A stretch of 64,000 bases of DNA. It comes from Antedon bifida. Taxonomy: Eukaryota; Echinodermata; Crinoidea; Comatulida; Antedonidae. Positions 41,816 to 54,133 of the stretch are shown one piece after another. The position numbers and the translations under genes were made by a program. Under the pieces are notes generated by a model that was not told where the DNA came from, did not search any database, and saw only the letters and a list, made by a program, of their open reading frames with translations. Position 1 is the first letter of the stretch, and each line of letters begins with the position of its first letter. The DNA lies in the NCBI GenBank assembly GCA_963402885.1, contig OY727101.1:13340917-13404916 (forward strand). The letters are read 5' to 3'.

Positions 41816-41957
41816 TAAAGCTCTGTCTACACTATCAAACTTTATGTGACAAAAAAATGTGCCCATATATGGACATGATGACATCATATCACTACCATAT
41901 TAGGGCACATATATCACCCTTTTTTTTGTCAAGTTTGATAGTGTAGACAGAGCTTTA
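41816..41957. mobile_element. CTGTCTACACTATCAAA-family MITE, copy 4 (best preserved)
   Basis: It is 142 bp including the flanking TA. The ends AAAGCTCTGTCTACACTATC and its exact complement extend through AAACTT, making an almost perfect hairpin. It can serve as the reference copy for the family. Confidence 0.8.
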
Positions 41958-42448
41958 GCAAGCACTTTTGACTAGAGAGGAAACGAATGTCTTAGGTCTA
42001 CTCTAGAAGATGAAATCTGCCTTTTTGCATGGCATGAATGGCCAAATTGTTATGAGCTAGGCCTAAAAAGAGAACCATTCAAACAATACACACTGGATTT
42101 TGCTACTGGTCTCATCATACACAATTGGTAAAATGGAAATCGTCGCAATAGAACAAACTATAATCCAGGGTTAAATATACTGTAGTCTGCACCTCATTTT
42201 GGAGTTACCTTAATCATCTTTGACATAACACTAAGATTGCATATCTAAAATCACTTATTTTTCTCAACACTTGGTGTAGGGTTTAATTTTAAATAGAGTC
42301 CGATTTTATTTTGTTTACGTAATAACTGTCAGCTTTATCTTGCACACCTCAATGTTTATCGTCATATTTTTTAATTGAGTTATTAATATTTAAGTGTATT
42401 TCAATGAGTTAAAGTAATTTTATTGAGTTTTCCAATCTAATCTACAAC

Positions 42449-45400
42449 TTAATCCCTCTTCTCTGATCTTCCTTTTGTTTTTTGGTATAGTGGTCCAAGT
42501 ACCTAAAATATAGAAAAGAGCAATCATTAAAATAGAAATAAAGCATTTAGTTGTGAGGAGGATAATTCGAAAAATTAAAATGAACTTCAACCATGGGTAT
42601 TACTTTGCTTACCTTAGTGATATTAAGGAGGTAATGAGTTACAACTCGTAAGAGATGCATACTATCTTTAGTGTTTAGTATATGAGTGCGTTCAGGCCTA
42701 GTTAGCACTAATTGGTTCATGAAGCCAACTTACCTAGATAAATAACTTATCATGTTTGTTGCAATTGGGTATGGTACTCAGAATTAAGCTCTGTCTACAC
42801 TACCAAACTTTATGTGACAACAAAATGTGATGTGCCCATATATGGACATGATGATGTCATATCACTTACTACCATATATGGGCATATCACTACAATATTT
42901 GGGCACATCACACCTTTTTTTCAAATTATTTTGATAGTGTAGACAGAGCTTTACAGTAGACCACTATTAACGGGACAACCACAGGATTGCAACAAAGTGT
43001 CCCTTTAATAGGGCTGTCCTAAAAAGAGTTTTACTGTAATTATTTTTACTTACCTGTATCCAAATTTTTTCAGCGATAAAATCAATCTTAACTCCAACGT
43101 CGGTATACGTTCCAGTAAACTTCACATAACCCCATAAACCAGTCAACAGCAGCGACATTCCAAGAATCAAATTCGCCATATTTGATAACGGATAAATACC
43201 AATGATTCCAAAGAATCCAGACGCAAGATACATAATGACCATCACCGTGAGAAACGTGATCGGCGTGCGCGCCATATTGAAAAGGTTTTTACTGTCATTA
43301 TGTTTAATGTATTGGTCATATCGCTCCATAATTTCTAACTCCAGTTGATCAGCAAAGGGTTCACTAAAAGATTTGCCACCCATTTTTGGAACAGCCCAAA
43401 ATCGTTCAAGCACAATGCTCTTTACATTAATGTGTCGTTTCTCAAGATCATCTGGATTAAGGTAGGGCTTGTCTCCGCCACAAATCTAAGGGTAAACAAA
43501 ATCAGACGAAACGTTAATAAAATGTGTATTAATTAATCACGCACACCTTCTATTTGTCAACCACAAGATATGAGAGGTAAATGTAATTATAATCAGGAAA
43601 CTGAGGAAATTTGGATTGGCCATCTACGGACTTACGCCAGCCACCAGTGCAGCGTCCTACCCAGATTAACAACAGGGGCTGATGGACCAGTACATCGGGT
43701 AACCCCCTTCTATTTCAAAAGATGGACTAGGTTCTTTAAAGTGCATTATTTTGTACTGTGTACCCTGGGTATCTAGCTTTAAGTCCTTATCCATGAAGAC
43801 TTTTTCTATGGTCAAGAAGCCTGTGTAGGTTTTGTAGCTTACAGGGCCCCTGCCTCAACCATTCGGCCACTCTACATACTATCCAATACAAAAATTAATT
43901 AATCACCTCCTCCATTTGATTAACATAGTCGTCTTTTGCATTTGCTACAGCGGACAGATTATTTGCTTCAGCAGTTGCCTAGTAACAAAAACAAAAGTAT
44001 CATGAAACCAAAAATAACATTTATTATGTTATGATATAGAAGGATCAAAGTTGATAAAAGACAAGCGACAGTTCCGAAATACTCCCATCGCTTGTGATTG
44101 GTTTAATCAATTACATTGAGTTACTTCCTTGTGTTGTGTTTCTCGTGGGAACCAAGCATTAGGGAAGGTCTCATAATCTTGCTATACTTGTCAAATAGCA
44201 AAAAAGTCTCAGATACCTATTGCAACAATTTATTGATAATTATAATACATATAATAATATATATATATGACTATGATGACTTTATGAAACAGATAGACAT
44301 TGTTATTGTTTCATAAAAAAAATATAAAAAACAATCTTTTAAGCAATTAATAATTAGATTGTAACGTTACATTTAGCATGGACATTGGTTCGGGTAATTC
44401 GTCTCCTTGATAAATTTTAATATATGCCTGTAAATAAAAAAAAGGGTATATTAAATAATTTATTACAACATTTATTCGAATTCCAACTCGCATATCTTTG
44501 GACCGGGGGAGGGGAGGGGGTGCTGCTTTAGTCAATCTTTGCCCTTCTATACTACTACTTGGATGCATTATTTTTTTTCCTATGCTGTTATGGCATGGCA
44601 GATATGAATAATTCATTAGAATATTTATGATATAATATGGGACATTATAGAGGGTGCTATATAAGCATGGAAAGAGATTAAATACCTTGTGTAAACAGCG
44701 TTTGCCAACCGAAATGTTTGGTCTAGTGGTGAAAGCTTTGACCTATAACACTGGATCAAGGTTTATCAACAACATTTTTTACCTATAACACTGGATCGAG
44801 GTTTATCAACAACATTTTTTACCTATAACACTGGATCGAGGTTTATCAACAACATTTTTTACCTATAACACTGGATCGAGGTTTATCAACAACATTTTTT
44901 ACCTATAACACTGGATCAAGGTTTATCAACAACATTTTTTACCTATAACACTGGATCGAGGTTTATCAACAACATTTTTTTGATTTGATTTTTTTTTAAA
45001 TAGTTGAAAGAGATTATTTAGAGGGTTAGGTTTAGTATATTTAGGAAGTAGATCAGCTATCTTGCAATTCTCTATAATAGAAAATAATTAAGGTAATGAA
45101 TTATTCATGATTTCTGCCTTAACCTCATATGAAAAAAAATAATACTTCCCGGATATAGGCTTTAAAACAATAATATATCTAGTCTGTAACCACAGTAGAT
45201 GCATGTATTTGACACCTAATTTTATATATACACATAACCTGGTGTCACAGACAATTTGTTTATGCAAAGTATTAATAAGAAACACTTGCCTTAAAGTATT
45301 CAACTAAACTAGCACCTTTAACAACATTGCCATTAATCTTCTTAGTTGCCAATTTATCACTTGATAGAAGATGGGGAGCTAACACTTTTAATTCATCTCG

Positions 45401-48400
45401 AAATTCATCTGATATATCTACAACACAAAATGATAGACATTCAACATACCAAGATATTGCAACGGTACATACACATCCAACAGCAAGTAACTAGTCATTT
45501 TAGTTCATTATTTTTGTTGTGAAAGATTCACTTGGCTTCACATATAACTTTTCATCTTTCACGTCATGAAATTATTTGCACCATTGCGCTCTCATTATTT
45601 TTATACTATATGGTGAGTATCATTACCTTGAAGACGACCATCAAACTTGGGATTGCTAGCTACCTTCAGGCCTGGATGAGGCATTAAAAAACATTCAACT
45701 TCCTGGAACAACTCTTTGATATGTTTTCTTACTGTTTGTAATTCTTCATGTTGTTTATCCTCGATCTAGAAAAAAAAACACAAACTAAATTGCAATTCAA
45801 TCCTAGTCATAAGTAAAACTTGGCATGACCACAGAGATGTTTTTTAGGATCAGCATTTAACATTTAATTTATTCCAATCAAGGATTGCTAAGAGTCACTG
45901 TCATCCAGAATGGTGCCAATCCGTTTAATAGGAAAAAATAAACAAGATAAAAAAGATAGTGAAAACATTTCCTCTGGTTTCGATAGTGTATTATGTAGTT
46001 CCTTGATTGTAAACCAGTAATATAAACTTACGTTTTCAAGACAGTTTCGTCTAGCTGTCAGTTGCTATGCATTATGACCCCGATTGGCCTCCTTTCCAGC
46101 CACTGGATGTTTTTGGTGTGTAGACTAGGGGACCAGTCGTCGTCATCGTAAATATGTGATAGTTGGTGCCCGCCTTCGTCTCTATTCATCTTTTTATCTT
46201 ATTTCCTTATGCTAATGGATTCTTTAATTTTAATTATTTTATACGCCAATCGGCGTCATAATACATAGCAACTGAAGTCAAGCTGACAGCTAGACCAAAC
46301 TGTCTTGAAACGCAAGTTTATATTACTGGTTTACAATCAAGGAACTACATATCAACAGAACACAAGATACCTATACCTAGATACACCTATGACATACCTT
46401 TAAACGTTTATCAAGAATTTCCTGGCCCCCTTCAAGACCATACTCTGCTTCATATGGGTAACTCCAGTCACGAACAAGAAACATCAGATTCTAAATAACA
46501 TTAAAATATACAAATTCTTTGACTTGGCATTCCCATTGATATGTATTTCTTAGGTTTGGTTTCCACTTGGATGCAAAGCAACGATGTACAGCCAACACAA
46601 GTGAGTTGACCAATCACAAGCAACAGTTCGGATACTCCGTCATGATTGGTCTAACTACTTGCAGTGCGCTTGCGTTATATCGAAGTGGGAACCAAGCTTT
46701 CGACTTGGTGTACAAATACAGTAGAAGGTTTTTAAATGCTTGTCATACTTTATTGCAACACATTTAGGATTAGGCCTTCTCCAGACCCGATAACACCAAT
46801 TAGCACTTTTAAATATTTATTCCATCAAACATTTTCCAAACACAGAAGTGGGAATTTTTTAAGTAGTATATAAAAAGCATACTATCCAATGAGAGGCAAT
46901 TAGAGTAAAGCATTACATCATCAAATCTAAAATGGAATATTACGAAATTTATAGAATGAACATAACGAAATAGATTAACCAAAACAAATTAGCCACATGT
47001 ATGCAAATTACTAACCTGGAATGGCTTTGAATCATTCTCCTTCATTGCAAGCCGTCCATATTCTGTAAAAAGCTGCAAGTGCTGCAAATCATCCTCCTGA
47101 ATATTCATGCTAATGTTGTATACCTAAGAGTAAGTAAGTAAAAGTAAGTAAAGTAAGTACAGGAGACTAGATACATTTCAATACATTTGATATTTACTAG
47201 AAATCAAAAAGGTTAAATTTGATAAAATCATTCAACAGTTAAAGTGATATGCTATTAAATACTTAATATGCTATCAAAACATCTATTACTAAGGTATCAT
47301 GAAGACGAAATTGTATACTCTGTTTTATAAGCTCATTTTTATATACAGTGTTTTAATATCACACATACTGAGCACTAGTATTATACAGTAACTTCACTGT
47401 TATTCACATAATTAATTAATGTACAAATCTTGTTTAAGAATCAAATTAGCTAACGAAAATGCATCTGTGGTCAAAGGTCATTCAGTACAAGAACGATTTA
47501 TGTAATTTGACAATCATGCATACTATTCAAAATAATCAGATTCAATTATCTTTATTAAATAATCAATTTCATAACTGGAACGTGTTAAAGGTCAAATGAA
47601 TTATTCATGAGCTATGTATCTATATAATATTGTATAATAATACTATACATATATTTAGTATTGACATTGTACTACAATAATATTTAGATTAATTAAATTC
47701 TCTTTACACTATTATATATTATGGGCAAGGACAATGTGGTTTCAGCTTTGTGAAATTGTTAAAGACACTTTCCCTGCAATTTTTTACATTTTGTAAAAAT
47801 AATACATTATCGATTATGATAAAAACAGAAAAAAAAAGTACCCAAAATGTAGTTCTTTAATACTTAGGCGTGACTGGGCCTTGGCTAGTTTGTAGGCTCT
47901 ACTCGTAGCCTGTAATAACGGTAACGTCAAACATCGTACCCTAGCTATAGATAAGCCTTGCGTAGTCTTGTTGCTGAATTAATTGGTTTTTTTTGGACAC
48001 AATCTAAAGCTAAAGACCTGGTCATTCTCCCTAACAAGTTTACTCTATCACATCAAAAATGAGAGACCACAGAAGCAAAATGACCAAATCAATCTACAGA
48101 AGGACCTATTCAAACAAAGCCTGATTATATCAATTTTCATTTTTTTGGGAGATAACACATCTTTAAATAAATAATTGATAAAGCTACTTTACCTGTACTG
48201 AACTGAGCATAGTGCTAAGAGCAAAGACAGTGGCACAGTCCTTAACTGTAGATTGGCTATCAAAGGCACCTTGAGTATCCATTAAAAGCACAGCAACCTA
48301 CAGAAAAAAATAATGTTAGACGCCTATGTAAATAATATATAACTTTTGTTTACCCCTTCAATGAACAGGCACCATCTAAATGAATTATTGATGACCTCTG

Positions 48401-50999
48401 TGCGACCTGACTATGACATATGGGCTAGAACTATCGAACGTGAAAATCGAATGTGAGACAAGAAATTGTTCTAGATAGAAAAGCACATTTTTAATATACA
48501 TTGTCATACTTGAACAGATAACGGGGATCTAAAAGGTGTCCAAGATATGACGATCAGTCGTGCAGTTTAAAGCTCTGTCTACACTACATTTTATGTGACA
48601 ACAAAATGTGATGTGCCCATGGACATGATGATGTCATATCACTATCATATTTAGGCATATCACCACCATATTTGGTCACATCACACTTTTTAATACAGAC
48701 AGAGCTTTAATCTTTGGTTAGTGCTATTATAATATAGAAACTAGTGACTATAATAAACATTTCTAAAAACAAACAGTTTAAAAATATCAAATATGTAGAT
48801 TCATAATTCATTAGATTTTCATACATTCATATTTGCCAACAAAATACAGCTGTGTGGCTGTACAAGATATTGTAAACTTTGGCCTCATTTTGAGCTTCAA
48901 AATAAACACTTTGTAATGGGCATTTTAATAGAGGAGGCATGAAGTATAACAACCATTAAACGTGACTTAACAACAATTAATACCTTAGTAAAAACCATAA
49001 CACCTGGACCACATCAATCCTAGTAAGAAGTTTCAAGCCTGTTAAATTGATTACTTTGACTTTTATGTATTCTAAAAAAACAGCTACATAAATTGTGATT
49101 TTGAGAATTGATAGTAAGCTGTACTGTTCATGGCTGGCATCCTTATCCTCTCTACCTCTTATTCTTCACTCACACAGTAGGGTGGATCTAGGATTTTCAT
49201 TTGTTTATTAAATAAATATAGGCCTCGTACTCTAGACCATTTTACAATAGATAATCATATTCATTTTCGACATGCAGTAATTTCTTTTCTTAAATGATTT
49301 ATTAATGCAAAAAACTTAATTTGTAGGAAATCATTTGTAACAAAAATATTTTTATTTATTTTGAAGCAGGCATCATCAGAGCCTAACAGTGCAGTGCTGA
49401 ACTATGACCCCTGTCCTAGCATATCTCAATCAACAATTTCGCAATGTAAACATAATATTAAATATACCTCTTTCTCGTCTGGTCCAAGGCATAGAAAGAC
49501 ACGATTCCACATCCAGATACCGGTGGTCTCACGGTCGGAGCCTCCCCGCCATGAAAAACCAGTCAAGGGCTCATCGTTACTTCCCATCCATTCGGTAGTG
49601 CCCTATTTTGAGAGAGTAATATACTATGTGTAAATAAAATAAATAGTTTAAGTTAAACCATACTCCCTGAAAACCGGAAACTCCCCCAAAACCAGTTTGG
49701 TCTTGGTCAAAAAGAACGGAATTTGTTTTTCCATTAAAACACAGAATTTCTAGAAAACCAGATATATAAGGCCAGCCCAGGGGTGTCTGGTATTGGGAGC
49801 TGAGAAACTGTATAAGTAAAGTAATTACCATATTATGACATTTACATCTCTTTCTTGTCAAAAAATGAAAAATAATATACATAGTCAGAATATCTTTTAG
49901 TACAAACTATACAGACAGCAGCAATTAAATATAGAATACATACATACACAAAATGAAACAAATACATTAATACTTAATTAACATGCATCATAATTCAGAT
50001 CATAAAATAGGTAATTGAGGAGTGATAGTCAGTTCATTTGATATTAGCTTTCACATTTAAATTTTGATTACAGTGATTAAAAGGTCTGACATGTTCAACA
50101 ATTAATGCCTAGTGTATAATGAGATTCCTCAAAATCCTACTTTCATATTTGACTATTTCAATATATTTGCCATATTTGATTTGGAAACCTTTGTGCAGAA
50201 TACTGTTGTATTGTACTTTTTTTGGATGGTGAATTGCAAAATCTTTGTGCCAAACAGAAATTTTTTTTTAAAGTACTTTTTTCATTTGAAAAGTAACGAA
50301 AGCTTGTTTGTTGAGTACTATCTCCAGACTCAAAATATTTGATAACTAAATACTTAACAGGAATACTATACGTTTTCCATAATTCACTTTTCAATTATAT
50401 GACCCACTATGCGACTCCTGGGAGAGGTGTCATACCTTATGTATACCATGATGCACCCCTGGGCCAAAAAAGTGACGCACCCATGATTCACCTCTTTCTG
50501 GGGTTGTATAGTGCTTCATTCAGTTGCATAAATGTGTTATTTATTCTAGTTCAAATGTTAGTTGCGACTATATAGTTTTCATTGGCATTATTGTAAATTT
50601 ATTTATTAAAAATTCAGCAAACAGCCCAAGGGGAAAACCATGGGCCAATGGCCCAACACAGAAGTGGAAACGCCCCTTTCAGAACCAGAATGAGTGTTAA
50701 TGTTGTCAAATTTATATAGCCCAAAGTGCTGACAATTTAAAAAAACAATATTTTTAAAATGTAACCAATTGTAAAGCCGTACTTACTCCATCTGACAAAT
50801 ATCTGAGAAAAAAATCCAATAGGAAAGATTTTCCCTTGCGGAAAGCACCAGCTACTGATAACACCACTACATCTTTGTTCTTCACGTGATCCTGGAGGAG
50901 AATACTCTCTAGGACATCTTCTTGCAGTTCAAATGTATGACCGTCGGTCACTTTGACCACTTGTACTGGACCTGCGGCAACTTCAGGGATGGGAGGCAT
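42449..50999 (-). CDS. ATL: atlastin, dynamin-like ER fusion GTPase (11 coding exons)
   Basis: Coding exons (minus, 5' to 3'): 50999-50787, 49602-49468, 48297-48193, 47123-47016, 46490-46398, 45765-45627, 45417-45290, 44427-44371, 43978-43907, 43485-43054, 42502-42449. They join in phase into 511 residues plus stop. Atlastin tethers and fuses ER tubules at three-way junctions. Visible marks are the P-loop GAFRKGKS (51-58), [16 protein letters not shown] with the switch-1 threonines, DTQG (123-126) and the RD guanine motif in FLVRDW (194-195). A three-helix bundle follows, then IKHNDSKN and two membrane hairpin segments (about 425-447 and 453-472). The C-terminal tail contains [15 protein letters not shown] and ends EKRD. 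An acceptor (AACAG) lies 13 bp before the ATG, so at least one 5' non-coding exon exists upstream. The intron after exon 45417-45290 begins with GC instead of GT. Invertebrates usually have a single atlastin, equidistant from human ATL1-3. Confidence 0.94.
42785..42953. mobile_element. CTGTCTACACTATCAAA-family MITE, copy 5
   Basis: It begins TAAGCTCTGTCTACACTACC and ends GTAGACAGAGCTTTA. The inner CATATATGGACATGATGATG block is partly duplicated. It lies in the last atlastin intron and abuts the next element, sharing its TA. Confidence 0.75.
42954..43036. mobile_element. CAGTAGAACC-family element, short copy
   Basis: The ends CAGTAGACCACTATTAACGG and AGAGTTTTACTG are flanked by TA. With only 83 bp it is an internally deleted copy. 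Its left TA is the right TA of the previous MITE. It ends 18 bp before the atlastin exon at 43,054. Confidence 0.6.
43675..43873 (-). mobile_element. class II tRNA-derived SINE, diverged copy
   Basis: The body block 'aagtccttatccatgaagac' and 'ttcaaaagatggactaggtt' match the other copies. The tRNA head is replaced or heavily decayed, with only GAGTGGCCGAATGGTTGAGG still readable on the minus strand. It sits in the atlastin intron between exons 43,907-43,978 and 43,054-43,485. Confidence 0.5.
44060..44160. mobile_element. fragment of GTGGGAACCAAGC-ended element
   Basis: The right end TCTCGTGGGAACCAAGC and the inner 'cgcttgtgattggttt' resemble the copy at 46,555-46,702. The left end is not preserved. 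Confidence 0.4.
44741..44980. repeat. 40-bp tandem repeat, exactly six units
   Basis: The unit is ACCTATAACACTGGATCGAG followed by GTTTATCAACAACATTTTTT. The six copies differ at a single position (CAAG or CGAG), so the array is very young. It lies in the atlastin intron between exons 45,290-45,417 and 44,371-44,427. Confidence 0.95.
45993..46350. mobile_element. 358-bp foldback element in an atlastin intron
   Basis: Inverted arms of about 110 bp start ATGTAGTTCCTTGATTGTAA and include GTCTAGCTGTCAG and TTGCTATGCATTATGAC. They close on a short unique centre rich in GCCTCC. The arms are very similar to each other. No target duplication was clear and no coding capacity is present. It ends 48 bp before the exon at 46,398-46,490. 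Confidence 0.7.
46555..46702. mobile_element. MITE with GGTTTGGTTTCCACTT ends
   Basis: The left end GGTTTGGTTTCCACTTGGAT and right end AAGTGGGAACCAAGCTTT are imperfect inverted repeats. The interior has GTTGACCAATCACAAGC and a related inverted ATGATTGGTC. Fragments of the same family are at 18,664 and 44,060. Confidence 0.55.
47983..48168. mobile_element. GATGTATTGTCCCCC-family MITE, degraded copy
   Basis: The right end GGGAGATAACACATCTTTAA and the block 'tgattatatcaattttcat' resemble other copies. The left end is decayed to GGACACAATCTAAAG. It lies 25 bp 3' (minus sense) of an atlastin exon. Confidence 0.4.
48568..48709. mobile_element. CTGTCTACACTATCAAA-family MITE, copy 6
   Basis: It starts TAAAGCTCTGTCTACACTAC and ends AGACAGAGCTTTA, flanked by TTTA/TTAA sequence that contains TA. 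A small internal deletion removes part of the left arm. Confidence 0.7.
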
Positions 51000-52728
51000 T
51001 TTGAGCGACTATCTGTTAAAAAATATAAGCCAAGTTACTAATCTTAGCCTACTGTATGTGCAACCTTCAATTTCTGAACAAAAAGTCAAATATTTAGGGC
51101 TTCACACAATGGAATCCGGGACTTTTGGTCAAGGCAGTCCACGGCGTTTGTCTCACTCAATATACAGTGTTGTAGTAATCAAGTTTTTATAAGACGTTTG
51201 AACTATGGTATTTAAATTACATTTTATAAATATAAAAATTGAGTTTCTTCAATGGGATAACAAAAAGATAGTAATCAGCTGGTAGCGAACCTCTGAAATG
51301 GGAAGATGTTTCAATATAGATAGGATGATAGGGGCCATCCCACAACAAGCCAAAACATTCTTCTGTTCTGATACCAGCCACATGGGCATATGACCAGTTT
51401 GGCCACCGACAAGTTGGGCCACCGACAAGTTCAGCCGCCGGTAATGTCTATGAAACGCCCAGTGCGTCTTTTTACAAGATTTTGTGTAGTGATTATAGTA
51501 CTACGTGTATGTAATACATAAGTAGTTTTAATCTTTCGAGTTAAAGTTCAGTGAATTCCATACGATCGTTCTCGCGTGTACAATGAATGTGAAGTTATGT
51601 TGTCTCTCAGCCTCAGAACTAATAAAGGTTAAAATTAAAACATTATTTTTTATTTACTAATCATTTAATATCATATTGTATTGAATTTTTTTTACAATGC
51701 TATTAATTATACAAAATATTTTACTCAAAAACATGATTTTATGTAATTATTTTATCGAAAAATGTTGTAGTTCATACAATTGCCGACTGAGGGAAAACTT
51801 GTTTACATCGTTCGTGGCTAAAAATGATCATATTCTGCGACGTTTTAGATCATATATTTCGGAAACAACAAGTCAGATTTTCATAATTTCTTTACTTGTA
51901 ATAATATTAATAACAATTAATACTGGCGCATATACCCATGTGGTCCTTCGTCAGTATTCATCCAGATCCAGAATATACTGAAAAACTGTGATATTAACTT
52001 TTGAATGTAGCCTAGGCCTACATCGCTATCCCTAATATATATATATAAATAGAACTTCTATTTGAAGAACCAAGCACCGGCGATAGAATAGCATTTGACA
52101 TTTCATAGAAAACAATGTTTTTCTGGCGGTGCCTCAAATTGGCCTACTAATCCGCCACATAATAGGCCTACATGAGGTGAGCTACACAAAGTTAATGAAA
52201 AAAACTTTCTTATTAGACTTAAAATAAGGCCTACTTTTTATCTACTACTCTACCCCCTACTCCAATAAACCACATTTGGGGCCTAAAATAGGCCTAGGAT
52301 CTATTCCTCTAAACTCGCCTTAGTAGGTAGGCCTAGGCTAGTAACCTACCGCCGCCTGCTTGAAACATAGACTAGGCCTAGGGCCTAGGCCTAGCCTATG
52401 TCCGGCCTAGCTAATCGTCGACCAAAAATATGTTTAAAACACTTACAAATACACTTATTACACACAATCAATATTTTTCGTGGATTTTTTTATTATATAA
52501 CATACTTACCCTGTACAATATTATATAAGAATTCTTTAAAACAGATAGCTTTAATCAGTAAAAATATGATCAGTTTGATTTCGAAACATCCATTTGGTTC
52601 TTCTACGTTTAATTTTCTTGTGATATCTATGGAGCGCCAAAACTGCCTGTGAAACGATTATAAATGAACACAATCCAATGGAATATGAAATTATTAATAT
52701 TTCGAGACAGATTTCTCACCAATACAAT

Positions 52729-53070
52729 TAAAGATGTATTGTCCCCCAAAAACATGAAAAAAAAGATTAATAAAATCAGATTTTGAATAGATTATTTTGT
52801 CATTTTAATAAAGTTAATCACTTCCGTAAAAAAAAAGCGAAAAAAATAATGTTTTCACTTATAAAATGACAAAATAAATGGTTAAATTCAACCAAAAATC
52901 CATTGACTGGCAGCTATTTTTTGCTTTAAATTACTGTTTTTTCAGGTAAATACATTTTTCCGATCTAATTTTTGGTCAAAGTGGATAACTATTATGTAAC
53001 ATTAAAATAGCATATTCAACAGAAACTTTGTTAATAATTGTTTTTTCAGGGGGGGACAATACATCTTTAA
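52729..53070. mobile_element. GATGTATTGTCCCCC-family MITE, full-length reference copy
   Basis: It is 342 bp with ends TAAAGATGTATTGTCCCCC and GGGGGACAATACATCTTTA flanked by TA. The interior has short inverted sub-blocks but no open frame. Seven relatives occur across the window. Confidence 0.75.
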
Positions 53071-53387
53071 AGACAATCTACAAAACAAGTAATAAGAATG
53101 TAAAAGAATTTAATTTTTTAACCACAATATATTAACTCACGATCATTTAATAGTATAATAATAATATTATTTAAATAAACATAACATTACTCTATTATAA
53201 AATAAAACATTTATACCATAGTTTAGTTTTCATAAATTTTTTTAAATAATAAATGGATTAAAACTTAAATAAAATGTGTATTAAAGTAAATCTAACAAGG
53301 AATGTAAAGATAAGTGCATAATGAATCAAATTGTTCAGGCTATGTAAATTAACATTTCCCCAATCTGGTATTTTGTTAAAGTAAATG

Positions 53388-53474
53388 TAAAGCTCTGTCT
53401 ACACTCCTATCAAACTTTATGTGCTCATATATGAACATGATGATGTCATATCACTACCATATTTGGGTATATCA
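53388..53474. mobile_element. CTGTCTACAC-family MITE, left half only
   Basis: It begins TAAAGCTCTGTCTACACTCC and runs through the CATATATGAACATGATGATG block, then stops without the right inverted end. Confidence 0.55.
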
Positions 53475-54133
53475 CTTTAGATATAGCATAAGAAATTCCA
53501 AAAACATGTTCAAATTATTTGCTATATTTCATAAGAACACCTATACAGTGATCCCATTGATATAAATTATTATTTTAATGTATTATTTTATTAATAAATA
53601 GATTCTAATAACTCACTAAAAATGATACCTGCAAGCTATCAAACATGGAATAACATATCTTAATTTTTAAAGCAAAATAATTTTCACAAGAAATTATTAA
53701 AAACAAATACTTAATATTCCCGGGATTCCTTTACCCTCGCATTTAAAGACAAATATTTACAATCATTTTTCTACATCAAAATTTAAATAAAATATCACGA
53801 TGAAAAATAAAAAAGTACTTGATTAATAATTTTAGTTATAATAAAATAATTAACTAAGATTATAATAAGCATTTTGTTTAAATGAAAAATAAGGCAAGGA
53901 AACACTAGACAGAAGAAATAAGTTTTACATGAAAAATGAAAAACAGAAATGTCTCATCTACCTACTGCATCACATATTAATGTAAACATTTAGATTATTA
54001 TTATTATAAAGATGAAACTATCAATTTTAAACGAAAAATGAAAGAAAATGAAAACAATACTACTGTAATTGTAAACCATAATTTAAAAACAAACATGTCA
54101 GCATCAGAATAAAAAGATGTCTTTCAAACATTG

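Larger units (their letters stand above)
37996..42418. other. intergenic region between PPP2R5 and atlastin
   Basis: No gene is supported. The content is three tandem arrays (38,575-38,720; 40,140-40,615; 41,066-41,550), a hAT-type element (39,032-39,211) and a TA-flanked MITE (41,816-41,957). The remainder is AT-rich sequence with no recognisable features. The atlastin poly(A) site probably falls at its right edge: an AATAAA on the minus strand lies at 42,419-42,424 and another at 42,305-42,310. Confidence 0.5.
51012..54133. other. atlastin 5' region and spacer to SEL1L
   Basis: A splice acceptor at 51,012-51,014 implies an upstream atlastin leader exon, but I cannot place its start. Candidates are the CpG-bearing stretch near 51,400-51,460 (GGCCACCGACAAGTT repeated) and the GGCCTAGGCC-rich stretch at 52,310-52,400. 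A full-length MITE (52,729-53,070) and a partial MITE (53,388-53,474) follow. The rest is very AT-rich with no gene seen. Confidence 0.45.

Noticed and set aside
49361-49633. Plus-strand 90-residue frame
   Set aside because: It overlaps the atlastin exon 49,468-49,602 on the opposite strand, which has clear family motifs.
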